Shown here: positions 47,621 to 61,250 of the stretch, one piece after another
Position numbering within the stretch: position 1 is the first letter of the stretch
Layout of the letters: every line of letters starts with the position of its first letter
Source of the DNA: Tetranychus cinnabarinus
Taxonomy: Eukaryota; Arthropoda; Arachnida; Trombidiformes; Tetranychidae
DNA length: 64,000 nt
Reading direction: 5' to 3'
NCBI GenBank assembly: GCA_022266195.1
Contig: WHVY01000007.1
Location: 1,178,001-1,242,000 of the forward strand
Notes under the pieces: model-generated
Databases searched by the model: none
Told to the model about the DNA's origin: nothing
What the model saw: the letters and a program-made list of their open reading frames with translations, nothing else
Program-made: the position numbers and the translations under genes

Positions 47621-47677
47621 TGACTCAATTTTTCTTGAGTAGTTTTTGAGTCAAAAATTGACTCAAAAGTGAGTCAT
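47621..47677. repeat. Right subterminal TTGAGTCAA repeats
   Basis: TGACTCAA at 47621-47628, TTGAGTCAA at 47646-47654, TTGACTCAA at 47658-47666 and GTGAGTCAT at 47669-47677 form a dense cluster 45-100 bp from the right end. They match the left-end motif. Confidence 0.65.
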
Positions 47678-47710
47678 TTTGTGCGCATTTGACTTCCTAA
47701 AAAAAGCATA

Positions 47711-47723
47711 TGTTGATTGGGTA
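47711..47723 (-). repeat. Right terminal inverted repeat
   Basis: TGTTGATTGGGTA; exact reverse complement of 37883-37895. Confidence 0.75.
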
Positions 47724-50700
47724 TAACGAGCATTATTTATCTTTACTTGTCATATACGTCTGTTATCACTACAAGAAGTTGAGAGAAGAAGAAGAAAAAA
47801 AGTTGCCCAAAATATCCAATACTTTTACTGTGAATAATATTTACTCACATCAACAGCTATTCAGAGCAACCTTGTTTTTCCCTTCATTTTTTATACTTTG
47901 TCCAATTTCATTTGTTTGCCCAAAGTGATGTCCTTACAACGTCAAAATGTGAATCCACAACAAAAGTGAAAACAACTTTTTCCTTTGTGTGGGAGAGCAA
48001 AGAGTTGAGCAAAAAAAGCGTAACAAAAACAATCTGACAAGAATCAATGACAACTTTTGTTTTCGTCTTTTGCGAATCACAGCAAAATGGTCAATCCCTA
48101 TTGATTATAAATCGATTACATGCACTTGAACGATCACAAATAGCTGCATTAAAGGTGATGAAAAATGTAAATGTATAATTTGTCCATCAAAAGGTGAAAA
48201 TATCGATTCGATAAATTTACTCTATTCTTTCATCGAACGCGATTTTCGTCGGAAATTTTTCTCTTTCCATTCCATATTCTTTCAAGAGAAAACTCATCGT
48301 TTACATGGAGTTGAACATTTAGTCTTCATAATTGAATGCATTTCAACGAATCGTTGATGTCATCATTTAATCTTTATTGTTAAAGGAATGAAGGAAACTG
48401 AAATTAATGAGACTGATAAGATTAATTACATGAAAGGGTGTCTTAATAACTGCAAGTTTATCAATCAAAAAACAATAATTGTTCAATTGTGAGCTTTGGA
48501 AATGAACATTCATTTGGTTCAATTTGGTTCAGTTGGTTAAACATATTGATTGGAAGTGAAAAATCGAGAAAAGAAGTTTTCAAAGTTTTCTTATCGAACA
48601 TCGAAATTGATGGAAATGAAAACTTTCTTAATGAACTTGAGTGTTTCGAGGTTATTCAAATTATCGCTATTACGTTTTATAATTGACTGATGTTGAGTAG
48701 AAACTGAAAGTTGTTTTGTTTTATGATCGACTTGAAGGGAAACACACAAAACCAACAAATTGTAATGATAGCTGGGAGTATGAAAGGAAGGATAAATAAT
48801 AATAAAAAACGTTCGAAGGGTGAATAATAATGTGAAAAGTTATCAGTTGATTCCATGTACTATTTATTCATTTGTGTTTTATGACAAAATAATAACAACA
48901 TATAATGGTGATGATAATACAAGGGCAAGTCTGGAAACAGATAACTCATTACCATAGAAACTGACGTGAAGGAAAAATTAAATGAATTGTTGAGTGAAAA
49001 GAGTGGAAAGATGATCAGATGAAAAGAGGAAAGGGATGAGAGAGAAGAGAGAAGAAGCTTTATCCCTGAATTTTCTCTTCTTTTCATTCTCTTTCTTCTT
49101 CTTCTTCCTCATCACATTATCATCATTGTTGCCTTGCTGTTGCACAGTCAACAAAGATCACAACCTTAAATGAACATTTTCACAGATAGTAAACACTAAA
49201 CAAAGTAAATGTTTTTTTACGCTTCTCTCGTCGAACTAAAGGTTTCAGGGAAATTATCTTATCCCAATTATTATTTAATCCAATAAAGCTGTCAATAACA
49301 TTAGCTGATAATGGATAAATGAACAGACCTGTGACCAAAATTGAATCAACATTTCATCGACTAATCTAAATGTTTTTACCATCTTTTCATTTTGTTGTCA
49401 CTCGATTACCTTCACCTTTTCAGAGTCAAAGCCTTATTTATTGACTATTTTAAAGCTCGTTATTTCAACTATTTTAAAACGATAAACTTTACTTAACAAA
49501 GTTTTTTTCTCATTTTCAATTTCGATTCGGATCAAAATGCAGTTTTCTCAATCCAACGATTTCAAACTGTGCAATTGAATCTAATTTTTAGGCTTTTAAC
49601 TACCGAAATTGAACTTAAGCATTTAAAGGCCTTGTATTTTTATCATTAACTGTTTTCAGTTCCACATATTGCTGGTGATAATAATAATGTACGTCTTGTC
49701 GCTCTAGTAGAGTTAAGTGCTGACTCTGCACTAGAGTTGTTCTGATATGATCGATCGAAAAGAACTAAGAATATTTGATCGAAATCAATTTTTAAGAGCT
49801 TGATGATAACGAAACATCTTCTGCTCGACACCAGAAGTTGAGCCTCAACTGGCTGGGATATTAAATACTTTGATAAAAAGCAAAATCTTAGACAATTTGA
49901 TTTCCAGAAAAGGCGAATTCCATTCAAACCTGTGCTCGAAACTTGCAGTTCTATATTCAACAATGAAATGATTAATATTGAGCCTTTTCCAGCCTTAAAA
50001 CTGCTTTATGCAAGTTCAATCAGAAGAAAAGTTTTGACGGGAAATTTTCAATTGCCAGTTTCGCTTGGTAAGAAAAGGTTGAATTTTTTGGTGAAAATAA
50101 TGATGTTAATGAACTCAAAGGCAAAGGAAGTTAAAGATGTGCAAAGATAAATGATAAAAAATCAGGAAATGGTTGAATCCAAGGAGAGGGAAAAAGGTTT
50201 GCAGATGAAAATGGAAAAGGCAAAATTGAAATAAAAGAAAAAGATTTAGATGTTTAGTTAAACCAATGGACCATAGAAGATATATGCATCAAGAATATGT
50301 CGATACGCAATCTGAGTTTTCTGTGCCTTTACTCTTTCAGTTTAAATCTCTTCTTCTTTTTTTCCCTATTTTTCCATTCACTTTTCTCCTTCCTTCTCAT
50401 CATCATAATACAACTTCTTTTGTTTTTCCCCCACAAATTGGGCTTCATTTTCTTCTCTTTTGCCCCTTTCTTCATCTCACCAGATGAGGAGGTAAGTGGT
50501 TTATTTAAATTGATTGATAGTCTGCTTTGGATCTTGTAGGAACCATATCATCATCAATCTAATGCAAGATCTTTTTTTCTTCTTCCTATGGACGATCAAC
50601 ATGCATCCTTTGCATTTCATTTTATTCACCAGCATCATCATGAGAAACATAATCATCATTATCCACATCTTAAGCTGACTGCCCTCTTCCATTTACCATC

Positions 50701-53700
50701 AAGTCCCTTCTCCTGCCAGACAAACAATCGTTTTTACATCAACGACTGTATCAATTATTGAACTACTTTTTTTTACTCAAAGTCAAACTCAACCTCTAGT
50801 TGCTTTAAATTAGATGAAGCGTGTTGATTTCATTTGGCATTTTAACCAATCACAATGTTATTTTTACACTTTAACCATTGAAAGTCAGACAGGGAATTGA
50901 ACTTGATAAAAGTTGTTCAACTATTTTGGTTATTTTTGGGTTGGCCCAGTGTTAATGTTAGGCAAGAGCTTTGATTAAAATGTATTCTCTTGAAATGAAA
51001 CATTGAATTAAAGATAAAATTGGAATGATTGGTAAAAGGAAAATGTTGATTATTTGCAATCTAGATCAACTGTCAAGGAAACAAGAGAATTCGCTCAACG
51101 AAAAGAGAGAGACAGAGAGAAAAAAAAGGAAAAGTAAATGTTAAAAGACGGTGATGCTGATGATGATAGGGAGAAATGAAATAGTCAACATTTGAATCAG
51201 TCCATAAATAAGTGTTGGGAGTTTTTACTCCCAATGAATAAAATCAAACAACATGACAGTTGAGCCTTTGTACAATCAACTTGCAAGATTTTACTTTTCT
51301 TCTTATTCTCTTTCTGTCTCTTTCCTCATTCGTTGTGAATTTTTTTCATTGCTTCTTCTTCTTCTTCTTCTTTTGGTCTTTTCCTTTTCTTCCCATGTAA
51401 TTCAAATGTAAACATATCTGACAGGAAAGGATCAGCTTGTCTTATTTTTCGTCTCGTTTCTTCTCTCCAACCTTCTTAAACGTAAACAAGAATATCATTC
51501 AAGAGTATTCACTATCACATACCTTGATATCATCTCATTTCTCAGTTACTTCAGCCTTTCCTTTTCCTCATCTATCACACTCTATTTGAAATGCAAGTTG
51601 ATTCCAAATCCATCAAGAGAATCAGATTAATGAAAATGAGAATCAACACGCAAAAGATATTTCATGACCAAACATGTTCGTGTCGATTCCAAATTTTCAC
51701 AAATCTATTGACGAACACAATTTCTGGTCATAAACGTCTCACATGATTTCAGCGCTATAAATCCAATAAAAATCATTTCACAATTGATAGCAAATTTTTC
51801 ACTTTGATAAAGCTCCAAATGTCGACTCAAAGTTCCTGCTCGTTTCAATTATTCATGAAACTGATTTAGCTTTTGATGAATATGATTCAACTTCATTTGA
51901 AAAATCAGAGAAACTCGAATTAAAAGTTAAAAGCAACATTTATCAATTAATAAATAGCATGACTGTTTAAATATTGAAGCAAATAAAGTTGAAATGAAGC
52001 ACAACATGATGAAGAAAAAACGCAAATATTCTTGATCGCAATCCCATCATTACACTAATATCATCATTATTTTCATAATTATCACTATCAATTAACGTTC
52101 TCTGCAATTTTTTTCCTTCTCCAATATTCCATTCTCAATAAACCCAAATTAGTTGAATATGATTACCATCATTACACGATAATAACAATAATTAACATAA
52201 TCTACAAATGTGCATTTTATACAAACGCATTAAAGGTAATACTTTGAATGATAACAAAAAAGTAGAAACAATGAAAATCTATTAACCATGAAGAGTCTGC
52301 AAACAGGCAAAACTAAAGATTTTCCAGTTTTCCCTTTTTGTAAATCACTAAATTCAACAATGATAATTGAATAGTAAAAAAGAGTGAAAAAGTGTTGATA
52401 AAAAGGCTAAAAATGACAATAATTATTTCAACGTTTCTTCAACTTATTCACTCACAAGATGACAGAATAAATGCAATAACTCGACTAAACTTGACAAGTA
52501 AATATGTTTAACCTCACATAACTTTGAATGATAATGATAATTGAATATAATTGAATATAAATATTTCTTGGAGAGAGAAAAAAAAGTTCATTTTTTCCTT
52601 CAATTTTCACCATTTCCATTCAATTTTCCCATCAAGCAAATAAAAATGTCAACAACTTATTATTAGATTAAAAAGTTGGCCCATTTCTTCTCTCTCTTTT
52701 TCCTGATGAAATGAACTTTGAAGAGTGAGCAATGAGAAGAAGAAGAAAAAAAGAGCCAACAAGAAAATGATTTTCATTTGAAAATCAAATTCCAAAGCTC
52801 GACTTTGATTATCAACTTTTCCCTCTTTTTCTCGTCCTTACACTTTACAAGTTAAACTGTTTAACATTTAATTGCAAGATAAGCATTCTCATTGAACAGC
52901 AAGGTTAAGAGAGATTGGATTAAGTTAATTGAACTGTAAATTAAATCCAATATCAATGATTAGCTCAGCAAAGGGTTGCAAGGAAAAGAACATGAAACAA
53001 TGCTGAGTTGAACTTTTCATCAATTTCTCCATGAATAAAACGCTAAACTAAAGCAACACCAAAATTGATATTCAAACGTCTATAATTGATCAACCTTCAA
53101 CCTTTCTTTTCGTTGCTTCAACATTCTCGACTCTTAGAGACTCAAATATTCACATTGATACAATATTATCTTATTAAAATTTCAACCAATATTCGATTTT
53201 TTCTTGTTCCTTCTTCTTTTTTTTCATTCTTCCTTCTTATTTCTCCCTTTCAGGATTGGAAACTTTTCTTGTATCACAGATTAAAGGGAAGAAGCTTAAC
53301 TTTTCAAAGTTTACTGGATAAGGTTTCAAAGTTGAGAAACAAAGAGCAAAAAAAGTCATCTTTTAGCTTCTTTTTTTTCCATGAACAATAATAATCATGA
53401 GAAAATACGAGAAAATGGTAAAAAACTGAAAGACGAAAAGACTCTTTTCAATCTTCTTTCAACTTTTCGAGTCTTCTCTTTGTTTTTCATTTACTTTCCA
53501 ATTTTACATTCATTTTCTATTTTTTCCAATGTTTTTCAAATTTTCAAACAAAAAGCTATAAACTTATGACTCGAGATGTACTCATAAAAGGTGAATCATT
53601 TAAGAAGAAAAGTTTATTTCTGTTCGAAGTCTTCAGAGATTTTCAGTCTTTTTACGTTTCGAAACAACAACATTAGCTTGAATTTACAATTGAAATGGAA

Positions 53701-54977
53701 CTCGAAATTTGAAAGAAAATTTTTATTCGCACAAAAGCACAACGATTATCGAAACGCTCAAGTTTAATAGCTTTTAATCATTCAATAAAAGTGTGTATTG
53801 GAAAAGAGAAAAAATTGTAAATTCTTTTTTTCCATTCAGGGTTTTTATAATGATTGGGAAATGTTATTTTGTTCAATTTCACTCCCAGTCGATGATGAAA
53901 ATATCACTTTCAACAGATTATCTCGAGTCTGTTAATGACAAGAGCAACATTGTTGGAAAACTTTGTCCACTTTAAACAAGGTCAAGTTGTAATGTCCTTC
54001 AATAATGGTTAACCTGGAGTTTGTTCAACTTTTTTTTTCTCAACATTATTTATTACAAAGTTTCAATTGTTTATGGATTGCAGTTGTATTTGTTGGTGAA
54101 AGAAAAGATAAGTTGAAATTTGAAACTGAAATGTTGAGCTTTCCAATGATATGACCAGAACAAGGATAAAATTGTCAGTTATGAGTCGAGCTTTTCACCA
54201 TGATATATGCTTGAGAATATTGAATTTTCACCCTTTTCTTTCTTCAATGTTCATTTTATTCATTCTTTTCTTGCAACAATTGTTGATGGAATGGGCAGGG
54301 AGCGAATCATCATTTACTATTCTTTAAGAAATCAAGTGACTTGAGAATAATTCTTTTTCACACTTGTTCTTTTCATCAATTGAACTTTTTCTCGTTATAG
54401 CATTCAAAGTTTTGAATTACCTTGAAAATGTTTCAACTACAAATTGGTATCGAGATGAAAAAAGTGTTCAAAATTTCATCTTCCGACCAGTTTTCAACAT
54501 TCTGTTCCACTCTATTCAACACAAGCGAAGCATAATTTTATTGCTACATTTGTCAATATTTTTACCATTAAAAGTAGTCGACAAAAAAGTTTCTCGGTAT
54601 TGAAAAAAAATCAGTTCTGTCTGTAATATAAATCTTAATTCGTGTCTATACAAAGCTACGATAAAAAATTTACTGAACATGACATTTTACAAATCAAGAA
54701 ACCAGAAGAAAGCCGAATTCAACTCAATATCAATATTGTGTTAAACAACAAAAGTGTTGAAACAAAGACCGAAAACGAGCAAATAAATATTACATTTTTT
54801 CAACAGAATTGGTTCAACAACATCACCATCAACAGGTAACCTAAAATTTCTTAAACCAGAATGAATACGTCTTGACCGTTGATTGCTAGAGTTTGCCCAA
54901 CCAAAAGGTGCAGTCAAATCAACTATTACTAGTGTAATTCACCAAATGCTCAGAAACGGTATTTAGAAAAAGAGCGT
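47724..54977. other. Long non-coding stretch
   Basis: No gene that I can support. It includes a TTC repeat tract at about 51354-51375, hairpin TTGGGAGT/ACTCCCAA near 51214-51235, octamer CTGGGAGT at 48772-48779 and its reverse at 53881-53888, and a short dispersed repeat at 49777-49823. It may be intron of the Dpr-family gene. Confidence 0.4.
49777..49823 (+). repeat. Dispersed repeat, copy 1
   Basis: Begins GATCGAAATCAATTTTTAAG and ends CGAAACATCTTCTG. It matches 57251-57297 with a few differences. Too short to classify; probably part of an old transposon. Confidence 0.55.
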
Positions 54978-55147
54978 GTTTGCAGTCATAACTCACGAAT
55001 GGTTGATGCTACAAATCTCAGACTTTAACCATAAGCTTTTGCGGATTGGCTACTATACTAACGAAAGCTCTAGCTCATTCATGGTCACTTCGTTATTTGA
55101 CCTCTAAATGACATTTAAAGGTCATTTCGTGAGTTATGACTGCAAAC
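54978..55147. mobile_element. Foldback MITE, copy 1 (170 bp)
   Basis: Positions 54978-54999 (GTTTGCAGTCATAACTCACG...) and 55126-55147 are perfect 22-bp inverted repeats. The interior contains AGCTTTTGCGGATTGG and a GACCTCTAAATG hairpin shared with the related element at 61251. No coding capacity. No clear target duplication. Confidence 0.75.
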
Positions 55148-58100
55148 AGGTGTACAGAATGAAAAACGCGCACTACTTTGCATTCATTTTAATTGAATCA
55201 TTCCTTAAAAAATAAAATGTTGTTTCCTAATTTTCTTGACTTCTCCTATTTTAACATTTTGACGAAAAAAAATCGGCAAAGTTAGTCTAGACCTTGAAAC
55301 TTTATCACTGATGCCGAATCAAACTTTTAGTAACAAAAAATTTGATCTGAGCTGCTAATACAGAGTATTTCCGCGGAATCTGAAAAAATGAGATTTGGTT
55401 ACAGATAGACAGAGGTAAACCGCAAATAGACTGAAGCTCTTCATCTTGGTCACTGATTCACTTTCGTAATCAAGTATTTGAAAGATGTGAGTCTTGTGAG
55501 GTAAATCCATGCACTCAGAAAATTATCTTGAATTCACCCATCATAATAGAGTATGAAATAAGACTGGAAATACAGTGCCCTGACCGATGAAACTTATAAA
55601 GTTAAACGTGGGCAAACCTATTCAATCTGAACAGTTTCCCCTGATTATTCAAAATTATCTATAACTTGACAAGACTCACAAATTGAAAGGTCAAAACTAG
55701 AGATGGCTTTACCTACGCCCAAACTTGTCAACACTTGTTAATTGGGCGTTGAATGAGTCAACCTGGTAAAGCATATTCAACATGATCCAATGCAATGGAA
55801 ATGAATTATTTGTTCAATTGTTCAAATGAACTTCATTTTAACACGTCAATAAAAATGTTGATTTCTTGTCAAAACAAGATCAACCCATGTAATTATCATT
55901 TCATTGTTTGAAAAATTAGATAATTATAATTTTCATTGTTCAAACAGCCTTTGATTTACCAAATAATCATTCATTCTTTGACCATGAATTCCAGTTCTAA
56001 CAGTCCAATAATCAAATTGTCATTACCAACATTCGATTTTTTGGCCAAAATTTTCATTTTCCTCATCAAATAAGCAAATGTATAAAATGTCAACAAAGAG
56101 CATAAACATGAAAATGGTTCATGAAAATTAGTCCAAGTCAATGGATTGAAGCGTAAAAAAATGATTCTTAATGGTCAATATGATGACCCAATTTTGTCAT
56201 CAGTCAATCGCAACTTGAATCTGACAACAATTTGATGGTTGAAATAAAAAGTTGAAAAGTCAATCTCAATGGCAATGAATAAATTGAGGAAAGAAAAGTT
56301 TCAACCAACAAATTTGATCTCTTTTCATATTGAAATGTGAGTAAACATTTCTGCCAACGAAAAGAAATGAAGATGAAAATGTTGATAATGATAATAGAAA
56401 CGAGAAAAAGTCTAGAAAAATATTCTTCCCTCTTTAATACCATTTATTGAGCAACTTTACTGACTGGAAAAATATTGATCCAAGATTGTCAAGTTCAACA
56501 TTTTGATTCAATTATTGTGTCAGTTGAAGCTCATGATGGTGCTTTTTCAGGGTTACCAAAGTGAGAACGCGAGAGTTTGAAGAGACAAAAGTTTTGAAAT
56601 AAAAGGTGAACAAATTTCTTTCCCAGGTAAGAAAAATTTCGTCAATTCTTTTCTTGCAGGGAAGGAAGGCAAATAAGAGGTAAAAGGAGATAAAATTTTT
56701 CATCATTTCCTTTTCTCCAATATATTATACCTATTATAATGGTGAGCTTTTTTGGGTAAAATATTGGAAAACTACTGCTTTTACCCTCTTTGGTTCACTC
56801 CAATTTTGGCTCAACTTTATCATGAAACTTGGGTTTGCTTTTTTCCGCTCTCTTAACGTTTTCTGTAACATTACTTGTCCATTTGTTTATTATCATTTTT
56901 ACCTAAACTCAGTCCACGTTAATTTCAAATTTCATTTCTTTCTTTATCATCGTCGAGATCGTTTTCCACTTTTATGTCAACTACACATTTTTTCAACTTG
57001 TTAACTTTCCATTGATCCATTCATTTGTTCACTAAATTGAATAAACAAGTCGACTAAAGACAATGAAAATGTCTCAATATTGTCCTTTAATTTTGGCCTC
57101 TTTTAGCACATCAAAACGCAAATGTTGATGGAATTTTTTATTTTTCAAATAATTTGTCACTTCGATGCTGGATGTATTATTTGTTTGAATTTGATGACAA
57201 TGAAAGTGATAATGAAAATTCTTGAAGAGAAATGATTTCACACAAAGAGCGATCGAGATCAATTTTTAAGAGATCGATCTTATCGAAACATCTTCTGTTG
57301 GATATGTTCGTTTTACTCAGAATATTTTACAGGTGATTTTTTCTTTTACTTCATTTTTCAGTAGAAAATTCGATTACTAGTTCATACTGACCTGTTGTTA
57401 GAACTAGCAAAGGATTCGATATTACTAACCCATTTTTCAGTTCATTTGAATTTATAAATATTTGCGTAACATTGAACAATTTGTCTTTGTAAACAAAAGA
57501 TTTAGTGAATTAACATGAAGATAAATTCAAAGTTACTTACAATAATAATTCAGCCCAGTGAGATACAATGGAAATGGAAAATTGAATAGAAAAAGTGAAT
57601 TTTGTTTAATCGAAAAGGGTCAAAACTTTGCTCAGACGAATTAAAGAGAATTTTTTTTCAACTTTTCTTTCCCCCTGAATCGATAAGTTGAGGTTTACTT
57701 TAAACACGAATTTGAGAATGGAAAAGGATAAACAGAATAAGCATAAATTTTAGTCTTTCCCATTTAATAGGATTACAAACATTATGATGATAATAATGAT
57801 GATGTTATTATGATGTTCAATTGAACTGAATTGCTTCTGATTTGGTTCATGAAACATTATGAATTATAATAATATTCATTGGGAAGAAAATGCAATGACC
57901 AGTGACCAGATATGATAACTTTTTCATGAAGAAAATGAAGTATAAAAAAGATGAGCAAGAAAAGAGTGAAAGTCATCAGTATTATTACTGTCCACGGAAT
58001 GAGTCAGATAACTGAGAATTATGATCATCTTATGATGATTATGATGATGATGACTTTTGTAATGAGAAAAGAGTCGACTTTTTCATTGGACATCAGCATG

Positions 58101-61100
58101 GAGTTTTGCCTTCTTTTTTTCAAGGTAAATGAGTTATCATGATGACAATGGCAATTTTGGTGTGATGGCAAAATGGTGAACAAGAAAAGTGAATGCAAAA
58201 GGTTGAATAAAGAAAGAAGAAGAAGAGAAAAAAATTGTAATCAAAATTGATGAAAAGATGTTCAGTTTCTGGTGTCGATAGCTGTAGGGTAAAGGTGAAT
58301 ATGAATGTTGCCAGTTTGATTGAACGCAAAATGGATGAATCAGGAAATTTAAGGCAAGCTTACAGATTATTTTCCATTCTTTCAGGTGTTCACCTTTTCT
58401 TCAATCACTCTTGAGTCTCATTAAGATTTTAATCAAATCTAGCTTAGATTGGCGAAAAAGAAGAGAGAAAATAAAGTTCTGATGATGAACACCAAGGAAA
58501 AGGTAAATAAGAAGGAAAAGATTATTGAAAGTGAAATAAATATTGTATAAGTGAGACAAAGACTGTGATTCAACTGTGAAATAATAGCGAAGGGAGGAAA
58601 AGGTTGCAACTTTTGAATAAATAAAATAAGATAAAGAAATGTTGAAGGTAAATGAAACTTTGCTTTACTTTGCTTCATATTGAGTGACATCAAGTGAACA
58701 GTTTAATTAGATTAAATTGGAGGAATGATGAGAAATGAATGAATTGATGGATTCATGATGGATGCAAGTCGAAAAAGTTGAAAGAAACAATTTTCTTTAA
58801 ATTGTGTCAATAATTGCAATCGATAATTCAATAGCAAGAAGTTGGAAAATTTGATTTCAATTTTTGTTCTTTTGAAACATTGTTTTATTTTCTGTTTTTA
58901 TGGAGTTGACATGGGAACAGAACTTTTTCAAGACGAAATTTGCTGATTCAATTCAGGGACAATTTATCAGTGATGATTCATTTGTTGAATTGATGGACTT
59001 TGTGTTGAAAGTTTTAATGAAAAAGGTTAATAATGTGTTGATTGGACCAGGAATGAAAAGAGATGAAACAAACAGTTGTGTCGAAACAACTCATCAGTTG
59101 AGTGTTGTAAGGATCTTTCATTTTTTATCTTTTACTTGTCAGTTGTTGTTCATTAGTGAGATTAAAGATACAGGTAACAGTTATAATAGATAGAAAAATC
59201 AGGAAATAAAGAAATAAAAGAGAGTAAAGAGAGGAAAAAAACATGATACAATAAAGAGAAAATCAATGATACAGAAAAAAGATTATATTGAAATGGTGAT
59301 TTTGTTAGACGATATTTTGCTTGTTGCCACAATATTGCCAGCCTAAGTTGTAAATAATGAAAGGATAAAAAATAACAAGTTGAATAAGAAATTGTGGTAA
59401 AATTGAAAGAAACAGATTAACGGGCAAGTCAAAGATTCCAAGATTTTTGTGATTAAAGTTGACATTGGCATGGTAATTTGAGATTGAATCAATCTCATCA
59501 TCAACAGAGCCAACAGTGAAAGGCAACTTTCAATCTTTTCCCTTGTTCAAACACTCAAAGTGCAAACACTGTTTGAGCTATTGGCAAGCTATTGAGCTAT
59601 CCTGAAGAGAAGAGACTAAAACAGAGTAGTTCTACCGATTGAAGTGTCAACTGAATGACTTCAAGATCATTTTTCGGGAATCAGCGGTCAATTGAAGATC
59701 ACAATCCATAAAAGTATGTTTTCAATGATGAGTATTAAATGTGCAATATTTGAGCTTGGATAAAGTCTTTCACTCGAATCGTCGTTTGCACATGCAATTG
59801 CAAAAATATTTTTTTCTTGAATCTTGATAATGAGTTGTACTTAATTGTGTCAAGAATGAGAAAATCTAATGAATAAATTTACTCTTCTTTTCAGTTGTTA
59901 ATTCATCTTTTGTTCATTGTTTTTGATGAACAATTTTCCTCAAATTGGAGCTACTTTAACTCGTATCTGGCAACATTTAAAACTATCACTTTCCAACTGA
60001 ATCTTTATCCTCTTTCAACTCTTTGGGACTCTTTTGATTTAATATTTTCTAGACAAGTGCAAGTAAATTGAAAGAGGTTTTTTCCTTGAAAATGTTTTCA
60101 ATTGTTTTCGTTGAGACAAAAAAATGATGAAAAATTAACATGATGATGCTGTGTTGTTGTTTCCCTATTTACCTGTAATTACGTGTCTCATTAGAGATAA
60201 TTAATGTGGTTATTATTATATGTTTACAAGTTGATTAATTTATAGTTGAATTATCTTAAAATGTTATCTTATCCAGTGAAAAGAAAAGAATCTCTGTCGA
60301 GAAGAGAAAAATGAAGCAAAATGAATGAAGAAAAGGGAAGCAAAAAAATTATTCATCAACTCTTTTCTTCCGCTAATCAATCATCTTTCATGTTTCCGTA
60401 TCCATCATCATGCTCATATTAGCGATAAAAGGTGACAAAGAACTTGAATTTGCTCGAAAGATAATTTTAAACGTTTACGTGTCTTTACTTGAAATTTCAA
60501 TTTTCGCATCTAATTGATGTCTTAATGAGTTATGATGATGCAAATGATGATCAATTTTGTTATCAGTTTTGATCGTAAATTGCAAACAATGAAAGGGTTA
60601 GAAAATTCGAGTCTAGCAGAGCAAATGAGTTGATATGTTTCTATTGGTTTAAGTATTTATTCATGTAATCATCCAAGTCAATGGATAAGGGTTGGCATTA
60701 ATCACTTTACACTAATCGTAGTCATGTTGATGAGGAAAATAATGATTTAGATAGTGTTTTGAGTAAGTTTTAGTTACATTACCTTTCAACTTTACTCCAA
60801 GTCTACTATCATCAATCACTTGCAGTGTGTATTAGATATTAAATATACACCTTTTAAAAGCAAAAGGCTAGTTGAGGTTAATATTTTTTATTACTCAACC
60901 AACACTTGAGCTTATTCCAGTTCTCTAGTCAACATTGTGATAACATTTATCAAATATAATTAGTTTTATGAGTTTTGCTTCAATTCTTCATTTTCAGAGC
61001 AAAAAAGTGAAAAAAAGCAAGGTATGACTCCTAATGTTTTGGAATAATTTTTCACATTTAATTGCGACAGTTAGACTTACAGAAATCCTTCAAATGTCAA

Positions 61101-61250
61101 AATGGGTTACATTTTTTGAGAAAGTCAGGTATTCATCCAGGCAATATTTTGAATTTTATGAGCCCCAATATACATTGTATCATGGAAAATAAGAAGTTAC
61201 TGTCAAATCGATTGTTTGAAATACCAGGCTATTCAACTGACTTCTACGGT
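55148..61250. other. Long non-coding stretch
   Basis: Only plain, AT-rich sequence plus the dispersed repeat at 57251. A plus-strand frame at 58900-59193 starts with ATG but resembles nothing I know. No gene is claimed. Confidence 0.4.
57251..57297 (+). repeat. Dispersed repeat, copy 2
   Basis: Begins GATCGAGATCAATTTTTAAG and ends CGAAACATCTTCTG. Partner of 49777-49823. Confidence 0.55.

Larger units (their letters stand above)
37883..47723. mobile_element. 9.8-kb DNA transposon: Tnp2/CACTA-like transposase plus two paralogous spliced genes
   Basis: TACCCAATCAACA at 37883-37895 is the exact reverse complement of 47711-47723. The repeat extends imperfectly (GCTTT follows, with a 3-base gap on the right). 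Taking the outer TA as the target duplication, the element is 37885-47721 with ends CCCAATCAACA. Both ends carry several TTGAGTCAA-like motifs. Inside are a plus-strand transposase (43820-46300), two minus-strand paralogous genes (38343-40243 and 40791-43351) and a possible small plus-strand gene (46958-47260). The transposase resembles the CACTA/CMC group, but the ends are not CACTA/CACTG, so this may be a separate lineage. All large frames are intact, so the copy may be young or active. Confidence 0.75.

Noticed and set aside
50266..50539. Hydrophobic plus-strand frames suggesting membrane proteins
   Set aside because: The Phe/Leu content comes from CTT/TTC-rich low-complexity DNA; overlapping frames look alike.
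51354..51375. CRISPR-like or satellite array
   Set aside because: It is a plain TTC microsatellite without spacers.
58900..59193. 97-residue plus-strand frame with ATG
   Set aside because: No similarity, signal peptide or regulatory context that I can see.
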